Positions 22,657-30,893 of a DNA stretch of 36,933 nucleotides are shown here, piece by piece. Each line of letters starts with the position of its first letter. The stretch's first letter is position 1. This DNA comes from Actinomycetota bacterium (GTDB lineage Bacteria; Actinomycetota; Geothermincolia; Geothermincolales; RBG-13-55-18). Under the pieces are notes generated by a model. It searched no databases. It was given only the letters and a program-made list of their open reading frames with translations, and was not told where the DNA came from. The translations under genes were made by a program, and so were the position numbers. Location of the stretch: NCBI GenBank assembly GCA_003598015.1, contig QZKE01000058.1, positions 1 to 36,933 of the forward strand. The letters are read 5' to 3'.

Positions 22657-25521
22657 CTAATATGGCAGCGGTTCACCGTCCACGCAGGCCGGGGGCTCCC
22701 ATCCCAGGATCTGGTAGATGGTGGGAGCTATATCCCCGACCTCGACTTCGTCAGCGATAACCGTCCCCGGCGCGTATGCCGGCCATCCCGCGGGGGCCTT
22801 GAAGATAAGCGGCATATGCACGGTCTGCAGCCCGCCGTGTGCGCCGGGGAAACCCAGTTGCACGTTGTCCGGTATGTTGCCGAGGGTTATGCCCACCGGG
22901 TTGGCGGCGCCGGAGAGTATGGCCCCGTGCGCGGCCTGGTTGTAGTTGTACAGAGGGAAGATGCAGAGGTCGGGCCAGAGGTGACCGTCGGGTTCATCGG
23001 GGTGGGCCACCCAGTACTCGGAATATAGCTCCATGGGCCGCACGTGCCCCAGGTCCCCGTAGTCCACCCCGCTGAGCATCTCCTCGCGGTTGATGACCGT
23101 GAGCGGCTGTACCGGTCCCAGCTCCGGGTCGTCGACGGTATAGCCCTCCAGGATCTCCTCGATGGCCTGGAGCTTGGCGGCGTCGTCACACCAGATGAAG
23201 TTGATCTCCGTGCCCCCTCCCTCGATATAGTCCTCGTAGTGGACCAGTCCCTGCCGGCGCAGGATATCGCGCAGGTCCAGCACCTCGTAACCGCTCTTCT
23301 CGTCCTTCATGTTCTCCATGCCGTGGTCGGAGAGGACTACGACGACGCTGTTGTCGTAGACTCCCCGGTCCTTCAGGAGCTGTATGAACTCCGCGAAGAG
23401 CACGTCGACTTCGCGGCAGATGTCCAGGCACTCGTCCCGCCGCATCCAGGGACTGAAAGCACTCACATCGTCCACCGCGCTCGGCGTGCTCTTGGTGTCC
23501 CATTCGTCGTCGGTCCAGGAACTCCCGGTGAAGTGCCCGGTGTTGTCCAGATCGGCGGCGTTGATATAGCAGACGTCGGGGTCCTCCTCGACGATGGAGC
23601 GCATGAACGAGTCCACCAGGTAGCGGTCCTCGCAGTGGTTTCCCGGCGTATTGCCTACGATCATGCTGACGGGCATGACGTAGAGGCCAAGGCCGAGGAT
23701 GAGGTTGAACTGCCCCAGCATGGCCGGGATGAGTATCTCCCGCGTGGTATCGCAATAGAAACCGGCGGAGAAGGGCCCCGAAAGGGGATCGGATGGATTC
23801 TCATCCGTGAGGGGATCGCCCGCCGCGCTGTACTTATAGGGGGGCGGGAAGAAGAGGGGAAAACGTTCGCTCTGGCCCACGATATCCACCGTCCTCTCTC
23901 CCTCGATGTTGGCCAGCCAGTTCTTGTTGGACCAGAAACCGGTGAGGGATTTTCCGCCCGTTTCCCCCTTGGCCACCTCGTAGATGCGCTCTATGGGTTC
24001 TCCATCCGCGCCGTAGAGCATGAGGTCCATACTGTTGGCGCCCATGATGACCTCGTCATGTTCCGTGACGCCCTTCCAGGTGCCGCCCACCATGTACAAG
24101 CCCTGCGTGCCCGTGTAGGTACCGGCCAGGGCATTGGTGTGGTTCATGTCGGTGGCCGAGGGCAGATAGACACGGGCATCGGTGTAGTTGACTCCCTGAT
24201 CCATGAAAGAATGCAGGTTGGGCATGAGCCAGTCACCCTCGCTGCCCGCGGCGGTCCCCGCCCGGTTGAGGTAGAGATACTCGGGGTCCATGGAGTCGAT
24301 GGCGAAGTAATAGACGTTGCGCACGTCGGTGACCTCAGCGGCGATATCCACGTCCTCGACCGCGCCGAGGCTGCTGGTGGCGGTCAGCGTCAGGTCGAGG
24401 CGGTCTCCCACAGCGGCCGTGGCGGGGGGAACGGCGATGAGGATCGCCTGCTCCGTCTGTTTGGGTGCGAGCCCCGCAACCGTGTCCCTGTCCAGTGCGA
24501 TATCCCAGTCGCCCGCGTCCCCGGAGACCGCCAGCTCGATATCGGCCGCACTCGCGTCCAGGTTGGTTACATGGAAGATAAAGGAAGTCGTCTCCCCGGC
24601 CATCACCTGGTGGGCGTGGGGTCGCATGCCGTCCAGGTCGTTGGCGCAGTAGAGCATGCCGGGGTTGATCACCTGCACGGTGATCTCGGAGTGTGAAGAG
24701 GTCAGGTTCCCCGGACCGAGCTTGAGGGTGACGTCCATGGGCTGGTTCTTGGGCAGAGCGGCCGTCGGCGTTATTTCCACGTTGTAGTAGACCGGCGAGG
24801 GGTAGAGGTAATTATGGGTAAGCCCGTTTGCCACCACCTGGCTTATCTCCGCCCCGCTCGAGTCGGTGAACCTCACCTGGCAGGGGAAGTCCGCCTCGTA
24901 GCCGAGGACGTATGTGTCCTGCGTCCCGCCATGGTTGGTGGCCGCGAGGAGCCACGAGAGGGGCTCACCCGTGAAGGCCTGCAGGAGAGGGTCGCGATAT
25001 CCCTGGCCGGCGAGTATATCTCCCGCCGAGTTCTCCAGTTGGGGCTGCGAGGCCAGGGCGGACACCTTCAGCCACACCCGGTGTTTCTCCGTCCCGCGTA
25101 CGCCGGTCACCTTGATATATCCCGTCGTGCCCTCGGGCGTGGCGGGGGAGCAGGTGACCAGCACCCACGATTTCGCAGTGCCCTGGACACCGGAAGGCCT
25201 CACCAGGGAGGGCAGGACCAGGGCGTTGAAATATGGTGACTCACTCTGGACCGAGAGCCAGGTCCACGCGGTGACGTCGGCGATGTTGCGCGTCTCCACC
25301 GGCATCCAGGTCAGGGTCCTTCCCGTGGATGGGGAGAGCATTTGTTGCGGGAACATACTGAAGAGGTCGAAGGTGGCGGGCGTATAGGCGGCAGGCGCGG
25401 CGCCCGCCGTCCCGTATCCGGGCCCCAGCGGCATCATGGTGAAAAGCAATGCCGCCGCAGCGATGATGGCCGTACAGGCTATCATGTGGTGGTAACGGTA
25501 GAGGTTCTTCTTGCTTCTCAT
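22657..25521 (-). CDS. Secreted alkaline-phosphatase-superfamily enzyme (type I phosphodiesterase-like)
   Basis: A 954-residue exported protein. The signal peptide has a basic N-terminus (MRSKKNLYRYHH), a hydrophobic stretch of Ile/Ala/Leu, and cleavage near AGAAPA. Residues 50-400 hold Ig-like or CARDB-like beta domains (ITVQVINPG, FIFHVTNLDASAADI). The catalytic superfamily domain starts near 405: FAIDSMD (D409), LPSATDMNHT (candidate nucleophile S455 or T457), AADLDNTGH (D657, H663), LSDHGME (D732, H733) and GAHGG (H895), consistent with a two-metal site. The second ATG, at 25521, is preferred because AAGGGGG is well spaced from it; the first lies at 25527. It could release phosphate or cleave phosphodiesters outside the cell. 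Long insertions between motifs make substrate prediction unsafe. Confidence 0.85.
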   Translation of the reverse strand: MRSKKNLYRYHHMIACTAIIAAAALLFTMMPLGPGYGTAGAAPAAYTPATFDLFSMFPQQMLSPSTGRTLTWMPVETRNIADVTAWTWLSVQSESPYFNALVLPSLVRPSGVQGTAKSWVLVTCSPATPEGTTGYIKVTGVRGTEKHRVWLKVSALASQPQLENSAGDILAGQGYRDPLLQAFTGEPLSWLLAATNHGGTQDTYVLGYEADFPCQVRFTDSSGAEISQVVANGLTHNYLYPSPVYYNVEITPTAALPKNQPMDVTLKLGPGNLTSSHSEITVQVINPGMLYCANDLDGMRPHAHQVMAGETTSFIFHVTNLDASAADIELAVSGDAGDWDIALDRDTVAGLAPKQTEQAILIAVPPATAAVGDRLDLTLTATSSLGAVEDVDIAAEVTDVRNVYYFAIDSMDPEYLYLNRAGTAAGSEGDWLMPNLHSFMDQGVNYTDARVYLPSATDMNHTNALAGTYTGTQGLYMVGGTWKGVTEHDEVIMGANSMDLMLYGADGEPIERIYEVAKGETGGKSLTGFWSNKNWLANIEGERTVDIVGQSERFPLFFPPPYKYSAAGDPLTDENPSDPLSGPFSAGFYCDTTREILIPAMLGQFNLILGLGLYVMPVSMIVGNTPGNHCEDRYLVDSFMRSIVEEDPDVCYINAADLDNTGHFTGSSWTDDEWDTKSTPSAVDDVSAFSPWMRRDECLDICREVDVLFAEFIQLLKDRGVYDNSVVVVLSDHGMENMKDEKSGYEVLDLRDILRRQGLVHYEDYIEGGGTEINFIWCDDAAKLQAIEEILEGYTVDDPELGPVQPLTVINREEMLSGVDYGDLGHVRPMELYSEYWVAHPDEPDGHLWPDLCIFPLYNYNQAAHGAILSGAANPVGITLGNIPDNVQLGFPGAHGGLQTVHMPLIFKAPAGWPAYAPGTVIADEVEVGDIAPTIYQILGWEPPACVDGEPLPY

Positions 25522-25608
25522 CGGCATCCCCCTTTGCTGTCGTTTCCGTGTGTCGGAAACCCCCCCATTTTCCCTGCGCTTACCGGCGAGCGCGCGCAGG
25601 TCCTGGCA

Positions 25609-25654
25609 TTTAACAGTTGTTAAAATAGTAACATAACGCGCTATCCGTGTCTAA
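25609..25654 (-). promoter_or_regulatory. Promoter and palindrome upstream of secreted phosphatase gene
   Basis: On the minus strand, -35 TTAGAC (25654-25649), 18-bp spacer and -10 TACTAT (25630-25625). Immediately downstream is a perfect dyad, TTTAACA-AC-TGTTAAA (25624-25609), covering the expected transcript start. The leader to the ATG is about 95 bases. Confidence 0.6.
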
Positions 25655-25838
25655 ATACCATTATCTTACAAACACCCCCTCATCCCTGCCTCGCTGCCGA
25701 GTTCCTATAACGCGATACTATCACGACCGCCGCATCAATTCCACGCACCCCATCCACAACCGGTTTATAGATAAACGCTCGAGAGAATGCAGCGCGAAAG
25801 CGCGGCGACGCCCGGAGGGCGGCGGCACGGTGCCAGTC

Positions 25839-26026
25839 GCCAGTCCCGGCGCAGCCGGGCCTGGCCTGGCACGCGTACGCCCGGAAGATGGTATGTCTGC
25901 GCCAGTCCCGGCGCAGCCGGGCCTGGCCTGGCACGCGTACGATCGATTGTGGATGGGGGCGTGTGCAGAGGGAGAGGTTTTCTGCGCCAGTCCCGGCGCA
26001 GCCGGGCCTGGCCTGGCACGCGTACG
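25839..26026. repeat. Three exact 41-bp REP-like hairpin repeats
   Basis: Identical 41-bp copies lie at 25839-25879, 25901-25941 and 25986-26026, separated by 21 and 44 bp. Each contains CCAG-T-CCCGGC-GCA-GCCGGG-C-CTGG, a long stem with one mismatch, then CCTGGCACGCG. Copies 2 and 3 are preceded by TCTGC; copies 1 and 3 are followed by CCCGgAaGATGGTA-like sequence. The hairpin core recurs at 19458-19472. The surrounding 734-bp gap (25522-26255) otherwise holds the promoter above and no gene; translations here only reflect the repeats. Confidence 0.85.
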
Positions 26027-26255
26027 CCCGAGAGATGGTAATTTAACCACACCATGCGGTTAATTTAAATTTCCGTTTCGAGATAGAATCGGGTATCATC
26101 AACTAACGTAGATGGCTGCGTATAACCGGCTTCGTGGACCTTCTGTTACGACCACGGCGTGTTTGGGAAAATACGATACACCACCGGCTAGCGGAGACGG
26201 AGTTGAAAAGCAGGGGGGGCGCGTTGCGCCGCCGGATCCAGACGGAGGTAATCAA

Positions 26256-27776
26256 ATGAACGTGGGCAAGCTCGGAGAACAGCATCTGGCCAGGGTCGGA
26301 GAGACGGTGACCATGATCTTCGAGGACCGTGAGATCACCAACGTGGAGGTCAGGGATAATTCCGGCCGCCTGGGTAACGCACTCAGGGGACTCGGTATCG
26401 GCGTGGATGACGTAGTGGCCGTGACCATGTCCAACTGCCCCCAGGTCTTCGAGGCCTTCGGCGCCGTCTATGCCATCGGGGGCACCGCATTGCCCATCCT
26501 GTTCGTGCTTTCAGCGGAGGAGTGCCGCTTTATCCTGGAGGACTCCGGCGCTGTTGCGGTCGTAACCGATGCCATCCTGGTGGGGAAGGTACTCGAGGCG
26601 ACCGAGGGCCTGGAGAAGCTGCGCCACATCATCGTGGTGGGAGGAGAGGACTCGGAGCGCACCCTCTCCTACGAGAGGCTGCTGGCCGAATCGTCGCCCG
26701 AGCTGGAGATGGTGGACAGGGCTCCCGACGACGTCGCCATCCTCATGTACACCTCCGGTACCACCGGCAAGCCCAAGGGGGTTATGCTCACCCATGAAAA
26801 CCTCATCACCTCGGCCGAGAGCGCATACATGGCCAATGAGGTGACCAAGCCCCAGATCACGCTGGTGTGCCTGCCCATGGCCCATATCTATGGCGTCGGC
26901 GCCATGAACGCTGGGAATTTCGGCGAGATCCCCGAGACCAAGGCCATCCTCATGCGCTGGTACGACCCCGAGGAGTGCATGCGCCTGATCGAGAAGTACA
27001 AGGTGAACTTCTTCCCCGCCGTCCCCACCATGTATTCCCTCATCCTCAACCACCCCAACGCGGACGCGTACGACCTGAGCTCGCTGAAGGACTGCATCGC
27101 GGGGGCTGCGCCGCTGCCCCTGGAGTTGAGGCGCGATTTCATGGCCAGGTTCGACTGCGGCATGCGCCAGCTCTACGGCCTGACGGAATCCGCGGGCATG
27201 GGAGCCTGCCTGCGGCCGAGCCAGGAATGGCGCGATGGTGCCATCGGCAAGGCCTACCCCAACATGGAGCTGGCCGTCTTCGACGAAGACGACAACCCCC
27301 TTCCTGTCCGCGGGATAGGCGAGATAGTCATCCGGGGGCCGCAGGTGATGAAGGGCTATCACCGGCGGCCCCAGGAAACGGAGGAGACGCTGCGCGGGGG
27401 CTGGCTGCACACCGGAGATATAGGTTTCCTCGACGAGGATGGGTACCTGTACATCACCGACCGCAAGAAGGACATCATCATCAAGGGCGGCGAGAACATC
27501 ATGCCCATGCAGATAGAGGAGGTCGTCTACGGCCATCCCGCCGTGGCCGAGGCTGCGGTGATAGGCATCGCCGATCCCACCTACGGGGAGGATATCGTGG
27601 CCTACGTGGCCTTGAAGCCGGGCGCGGAGGCCAGCGCCGACGAGCTGCTCGAGTATTGCCGCGAGAACCTTCCCACCTACAAGCAACCCCGGGAGGTGCG
27701 CATCCTGGAGTCCCTCCCCAAGAGTTCCATCGGCAAGATACTCAAGCGCGAACTGCGCAGCCAACACACATCCTGA
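26256..27776 (+). CDS. AMP-forming acyl-CoA ligase
   Basis: This 506-residue ANL enzyme should convert a carboxylic acid, ATP and CoA to acyl-CoA, AMP and pyrophosphate. ATP-loop: MYTSGTTGKPKG (164-175). Further motifs are YGLTESAG, the hinge region HTGDIGFLDEDGYLYITD with RKKDIIIKGGENI, and catalytic K494 in PKSSIGKILK. The sequence is the long- or medium-chain FadD-like type, clearly different from the FAAL-like enzyme at 1837. I chose the ATG at 26256 because GGAGGT lies seven bases upstream; a longer reading begins in repeat-flanking DNA. It is monocistronic here, followed by a repeat and an unrelated ATPase gene. Chain-length preference cannot be read from the sequence. Confidence 0.9.
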   Translation: MNVGKLGEQHLARVGETVTMIFEDREITNVEVRDNSGRLGNALRGLGIGVDDVVAVTMSNCPQVFEAFGAVYAIGGTALPILFVLSAEECRFILEDSGAVAVVTDAILVGKVLEATEGLEKLRHIIVVGGEDSERTLSYERLLAESSPELEMVDRAPDDVAILMYTSGTTGKPKGVMLTHENLITSAESAYMANEVTKPQITLVCLPMAHIYGVGAMNAGNFGEIPETKAILMRWYDPEECMRLIEKYKVNFFPAVPTMYSLILNHPNADAYDLSSLKDCIAGAAPLPLELRRDFMARFDCGMRQLYGLTESAGMGACLRPSQEWRDGAIGKAYPNMELAVFDEDDNPLPVRGIGEIVIRGPQVMKGYHRRPQETEETLRGGWLHTGDIGFLDEDGYLYITDRKKDIIIKGGENIMPMQIEEVVYGHPAVAEAAVIGIADPTYGEDIVAYVALKPGAEASADELLEYCRENLPTYKQPREVRILESLPKSSIGKILKRELRSQHTS

Positions 27777-27796
27777 GATCACCGTAGCACAACAGC

Positions 27797-27824
27797 AAGG
27801 TACGGCGCCTTTCGAGCCGGATGG
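27797..27824 (+). repeat. Left direct repeat flanking the DUF4143 gene
   Basis: A 28-bp sequence with core GCGCCTTTCGAGC matches 29247-29274 at 23 of 28 positions; all five differences are transitions. It lies 21 bp after the acyl-CoA ligase stop. Confidence 0.6.
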
Positions 27825-27839
27825 GCCCATTCCAAATAA

Positions 27840-27885
27840 TTGACTTACTCAATACATTGAGTAATAATACTCAATATGATGAGTA
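27840..27885 (+). promoter_or_regulatory. Promoter embedded in two operator-like palindromes
   Basis: A -35 TTGACT (27840-27845), 17-bp spacer and -10 AATAAT (27863-27868; TAATAA with 16 bp) are interleaved with two dyads: TACTCAA-TACA-TTGAGTA (27846-27863) and TACTCA-ATATGA-TGAGTA (27868-27885). Their centres are 22 bp apart, about two helical turns. The second covers the ATG codons at 27876 and 27879, and the predicted transcript start coincides with the first ATG. Confidence 0.7.
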
Positions 27886-29099
27886 ATATGCAGGATGAGT
27901 ATGAACGACCATACGCAAAGATCTTAACGAAACGCCTACGAGAGTCCCGGCGCTTCATCCAGGCAGTGGCTGGACCCCGCCAAGTCGGAAAGACGACCCT
28001 TGTTCACCAGGTGTTGGCGGGATTGGGGCCGCGCACCCACTATGCATCCGCCGATGAACCAACCCTGAAGGACAGTGCCTGGATAGAAGCCCAATGGGAA
28101 GCGGCGCGCCTGCTCCCCGGGCAAGGGGGTCGCGCGGGAGCAGTGCTGGCATTAGACGAGATACAGAAGATCCCCGCATGGTCGGAAACGGTCAAGCGCC
28201 TTTGGGACGCCGATACCGCCGCGCGGCTGCCGCTGAGGGTGATCCTCCTCGGATCAGCGCCACTCCTCATGCAGCATGGACTGACAGAGAGCCTGACGGG
28301 ACGTTTCGAGATTCTTCATCTCCCCCACTGGTCATTTACCGAGATGCACGCTTGTTTTGATTTCACCCTCGAGGACTACATCTACTTTGGTGCTTACCCA
28401 GGGGCAGCCCCGTTGACGGCAGAGCCTGCGCGGTGGGCGCGATATATAAAAGACTCGCTGATCGAGACCACCATCTCAAGGGATGTGCTGCTCCTCACCC
28501 GCGTGGATAAACCAGCTCTGTTGCGGCGCCTTTTCGAGCTCGGCTGTCGTTACTCTGGCCAGATACTTTCATACAACAAGATGATGGGGCAGCTGCAGGA
28601 TGCCGGCAATACCACTACTCTTGCGCACTATTTGGATCTCCTGGCTGCCGCCGGCATGCTGGTCGGGTTGCAGAAATATTCGGGGGCCGTAATTAGTCGG
28701 CGAGGATCAAGCCCGAAGCTTCAGGTATTGAATACCGCGCTGATGACAGCTCAAACAAGCTCGTCGCTATCGGAGCTGAAGAGAGAGCGGGAACTATGGG
28801 GCCACCTCGTTGAATCCGCTGTAGGGGCATGCCTGGCAAATGCATCTGCCACAGGTTCGTTCGAGCTATTCTACTGGCGTGACCGCAACCGCGAGGTGGA
28901 TTTCGTAGTGAAAGCCGGTCGAAAGCTCATCGCCATAGAAGTGAAGAGCGGCAGGAAGCGCGATACGCTACCAGGCCTCAAGGCGTTCATCGAGGCCTAT
29001 CCCAAAGCAACACCTCTGTTGATCGGCGGCGATGGTATTGCAATAGAAGACTTCCTTTCCATGCCGGTCGAGAAATGGACAGAAAAACCTTCCCTTTAG
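27876..29099 (+). CDS. AAA-type ATPase with DUF4143 domain
   Basis: A 407-residue protein of the AAA_14/DUF4143 family. Walker A is GPRQVGKTT (33-41), Walker B is VLALDEIQK, and a sensor-like ILLGSAPLLM follows. The C-terminal DUF4143 region ends with the nuclease-like pattern REVDFVVK ... LIAIEVKSG. Such proteins are scattered widely among bacteria and archaea, often as isolated, mobile-looking genes without assigned function. Codons look less GC-biased than in neighbouring genes. The predicted promoter would make the transcript leaderless at the ATG of 27876; ATG 27888 is an alternative and neither has a good Shine-Dalgarno site. Bracketing direct repeats suggest acquisition as a unit. Confidence 0.85.
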   Translation: MMSNMQDEYERPYAKILTKRLRESRRFIQAVAGPRQVGKTTLVHQVLAGLGPRTHYASADEPTLKDSAWIEAQWEAARLLPGQGGRAGAVLALDEIQKIPAWSETVKRLWDADTAARLPLRVILLGSAPLLMQHGLTESLTGRFEILHLPHWSFTEMHACFDFTLEDYIYFGAYPGAAPLTAEPARWARYIKDSLIETTISRDVLLLTRVDKPALLRRLFELGCRYSGQILSYNKMMGQLQDAGNTTTLAHYLDLLAAAGMLVGLQKYSGAVISRRGSSPKLQVLNTALMTAQTSSSLSELKRERELWGHLVESAVGACLANASATGSFELFYWRDRNREVDFVVKAGRKLIAIEVKSGRKRDTLPGLKAFIEAYPKATPLLIGGDGIAIEDFLSMPVEKWTEKPSL

Positions 29100-29246
29100 C
29101 CTATTAGAAATGGGCACGATTTGGACACAGCGGAGAATTCTGCGGTTTCCAGGCACCCTCACACACGGCATCCTTTTAACTTAAAAACGCAGCTTAAGAT
29201 ATAGATTAGCGGAAAAGAAGAGGCGCGTTTCCTCCAGGTCTCTTTC

Positions 29247-29274
29247 AAAGCACAGCGCCTTTCGAGCTGGACGG
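29247..29274 (+). repeat. Right direct repeat flanking the DUF4143 gene
   Basis: This is the same orientation and 28-bp length as the copy at 27797-27824, with shared core GCGCCTTTCGAGC and then GGA-GG. It ends 13 bp before the stop codon of the convergent oxidoreductase gene. Confidence 0.6.
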
Positions 29275-29287
29275 TCCTTGCTTGGGC

Positions 29288-30841
29288 CTACCAGAGGAGG
29301 ACTTTCCTAAAACCCTCGTACATGCCGTCCGCAACCAGCTTGCCGGTGAGGGCGGAGAAGACTATCCCCCCCGGCCAGATGGAGTAGTGGCCGGCCAGGT
29401 AGAGGTTCTTCACCGGCGTGGTGAACTGGGCGAAGCGCCCGAACAGAGGCGTCTTGTACATGTCGTAGGACCAGCCCATGATGGAGCCCTGCGGGTTCAA
29501 GGTGTACCTGGAGAGCGTGCGCGGGGTTGCGAGATCCTTGTATTCCACCTTGTCGCGTATGCCGGGTATCACGTCTTCCATGTCCGCGATGACTTCGCCG
29601 AGGACCTTGTCCTTCAGCGCCCTGTACGCGTCGTTGCGCGCCATGGGGTCGGCGGAACCGGTGCCCCAGCCGTTCATCCAGTCGTACGGCATCGGTATCT
29701 GAACGATCACCGAGTTCTTGCCCTCGGGCGCCAGGCTCTTGTCGTGCATGGAGACCCAGCTGAGCATGGCCCAGTTCTTGCGGTGCAGGTCCGGATCGTA
29801 GATGTCGTCGCTGTAGGCGTAGTCCCTCCAGTAGAGGGTGTGGTGCGCCTTGTGCTTCTCGGCGAGCTCGCTGTCGTACATGTCCAGGCCGAGGAAAGCG
29901 GTGACCACCGAGATGCTCACATCCCCGTCCTTGTTCCGCGAGAGGAACTTCTTCGGGAGCAGCGCGGGGTCGCACATCTCGGTGAAGAGCCTTTTCGTGT
30001 TGCCGGTGTTCACGATCTTGTCGGCGTAGAATTGCTCTCCGGAGGCGATCTCGACCCCTGTGGCCGTATTCCCGGAGGTCAGGATCTTGTCGACCGTGCT
30101 CGCGAGCCTGATCTCCCCGCCCTTCTCACTCAGCGAGTCCGCGAGCATATCCGCCAGGGCTACCAGGCCGCCCTTGGGATAGACGTAGTCGTAAAGGAAG
30201 CTGTACCAGAACGAGTAGTACATGAAGAGAAGCATGTTCTCGTTTCCGAACTCCCCGAACAGGAAGGCGAGCCGCGGATCGTGAAAGATCTCCCGCGCTT
30301 TCTCGCTCCCCGACTTCCTGAAGGTCTCCGGCATCAACTTGAGCATGGGCAGGCCCACCCTGGTCATCTTCGCCATGGTGCGGTATCTGTCCGCCCCCCG
30401 CTGGAGCAGGGGGAAGGGGGCGTCCATGAGATCCTTCATGAGGTTGCATCCCGGTTCGATGAAATCGAACCAGGCGTCGATATCGCGCGAGGACTCCGGG
30501 AAGCCCTGTTTGAAGCCGGCCCTGATCTGCGCGAAGTCGTGCAGGACCACGTCGCAATCGGGGGTCATCCAGCGCCAGTCCGCCCGATCCCAGTCGCCGG
30601 GGTTGTAGAGTCCCAATTCCTCGAGGATGGGGAAGAGTATACCAACGTTCTCCGTGGACTGCGATCCGGCATCGAAGAAGTAGCCCTTGCGGCGGATGCC
30701 CGAGATATTCCCCCCGACCGCCCTGCCGTGTTCGAGTACGAGGACCTTCTTCCCCTTGCGCACCAGGTAGTTCCCGCATACCAGACCGCTGACGCCGGCG
30801 CCGATGATGATCACGTCGTACTTGCTCTGCCCCTCGCTCAT
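29288..30841 (-). CDS. CrtI-like FAD-dependent oxidoreductase, paralogue A
   Basis: A 517-residue phytoene-desaturase/retinol-saturase-type flavoprotein. The FAD fold is YDVIIIGAGVSGLVCGNYL, then LEHGRAVGGN. The second half has PKGGLVALADMLADSL, a substrate-domain signature, and the C-terminal FAD motif NLYLAGHYSIWPGGI. Relatives dehydrogenate, saturate or isomerise long polyene or isoprenoid chains, but many homologues in non-carotenogenic bacteria lack a known substrate. I chose the ATG at 30841 because AAGGAGGAG lies just upstream; a longer reading to 30892 nearly reaches the preceding gene. It follows paralogue B by 52 bp, so the two are probably co-transcribed. It is more diverged from B and C than they are from each other. 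Confidence 0.85.
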   Translation of the reverse strand: MSEGQSKYDVIIIGAGVSGLVCGNYLVRKGKKVLVLEHGRAVGGNISGIRRKGYFFDAGSQSTENVGILFPILEELGLYNPGDWDRADWRWMTPDCDVVLHDFAQIRAGFKQGFPESSRDIDAWFDFIEPGCNLMKDLMDAPFPLLQRGADRYRTMAKMTRVGLPMLKLMPETFRKSGSEKAREIFHDPRLAFLFGEFGNENMLLFMYYSFWYSFLYDYVYPKGGLVALADMLADSLSEKGGEIRLASTVDKILTSGNTATGVEIASGEQFYADKIVNTGNTKRLFTEMCDPALLPKKFLSRNKDGDVSISVVTAFLGLDMYDSELAEKHKAHHTLYWRDYAYSDDIYDPDLHRKNWAMLSWVSMHDKSLAPEGKNSVIVQIPMPYDWMNGWGTGSADPMARNDAYRALKDKVLGEVIADMEDVIPGIRDKVEYKDLATPRTLSRYTLNPQGSIMGWSYDMYKTPLFGRFAQFTTPVKNLYLAGHYSIWPGGIVFSALTGKLVADGMYEGFRKVLLW

Positions 30842-30893
30842 CGTTCTCCTCCTTAAGCGGTGAACGCCCGCTTCGGTCCGTTGCGCATGCACG

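Noticed and set aside
23044..24696. 550-codon open frame on the plus strand
   Set aside because: It lies wholly opposite the secreted phosphatase-superfamily gene, whose signal peptide and catalytic motifs establish the minus strand as coding.
25839..26026. Possible CRISPR array
   Set aside because: Only three repeats, unequal gaps of 21 and 44 bp, a long internal hairpin unlike CRISPR repeats, and no cas genes nearby.
29282..30856. 524-codon open frame on the plus strand
   Set aside because: It is opposite CrtI-like paralogue A and has no domain of its own.
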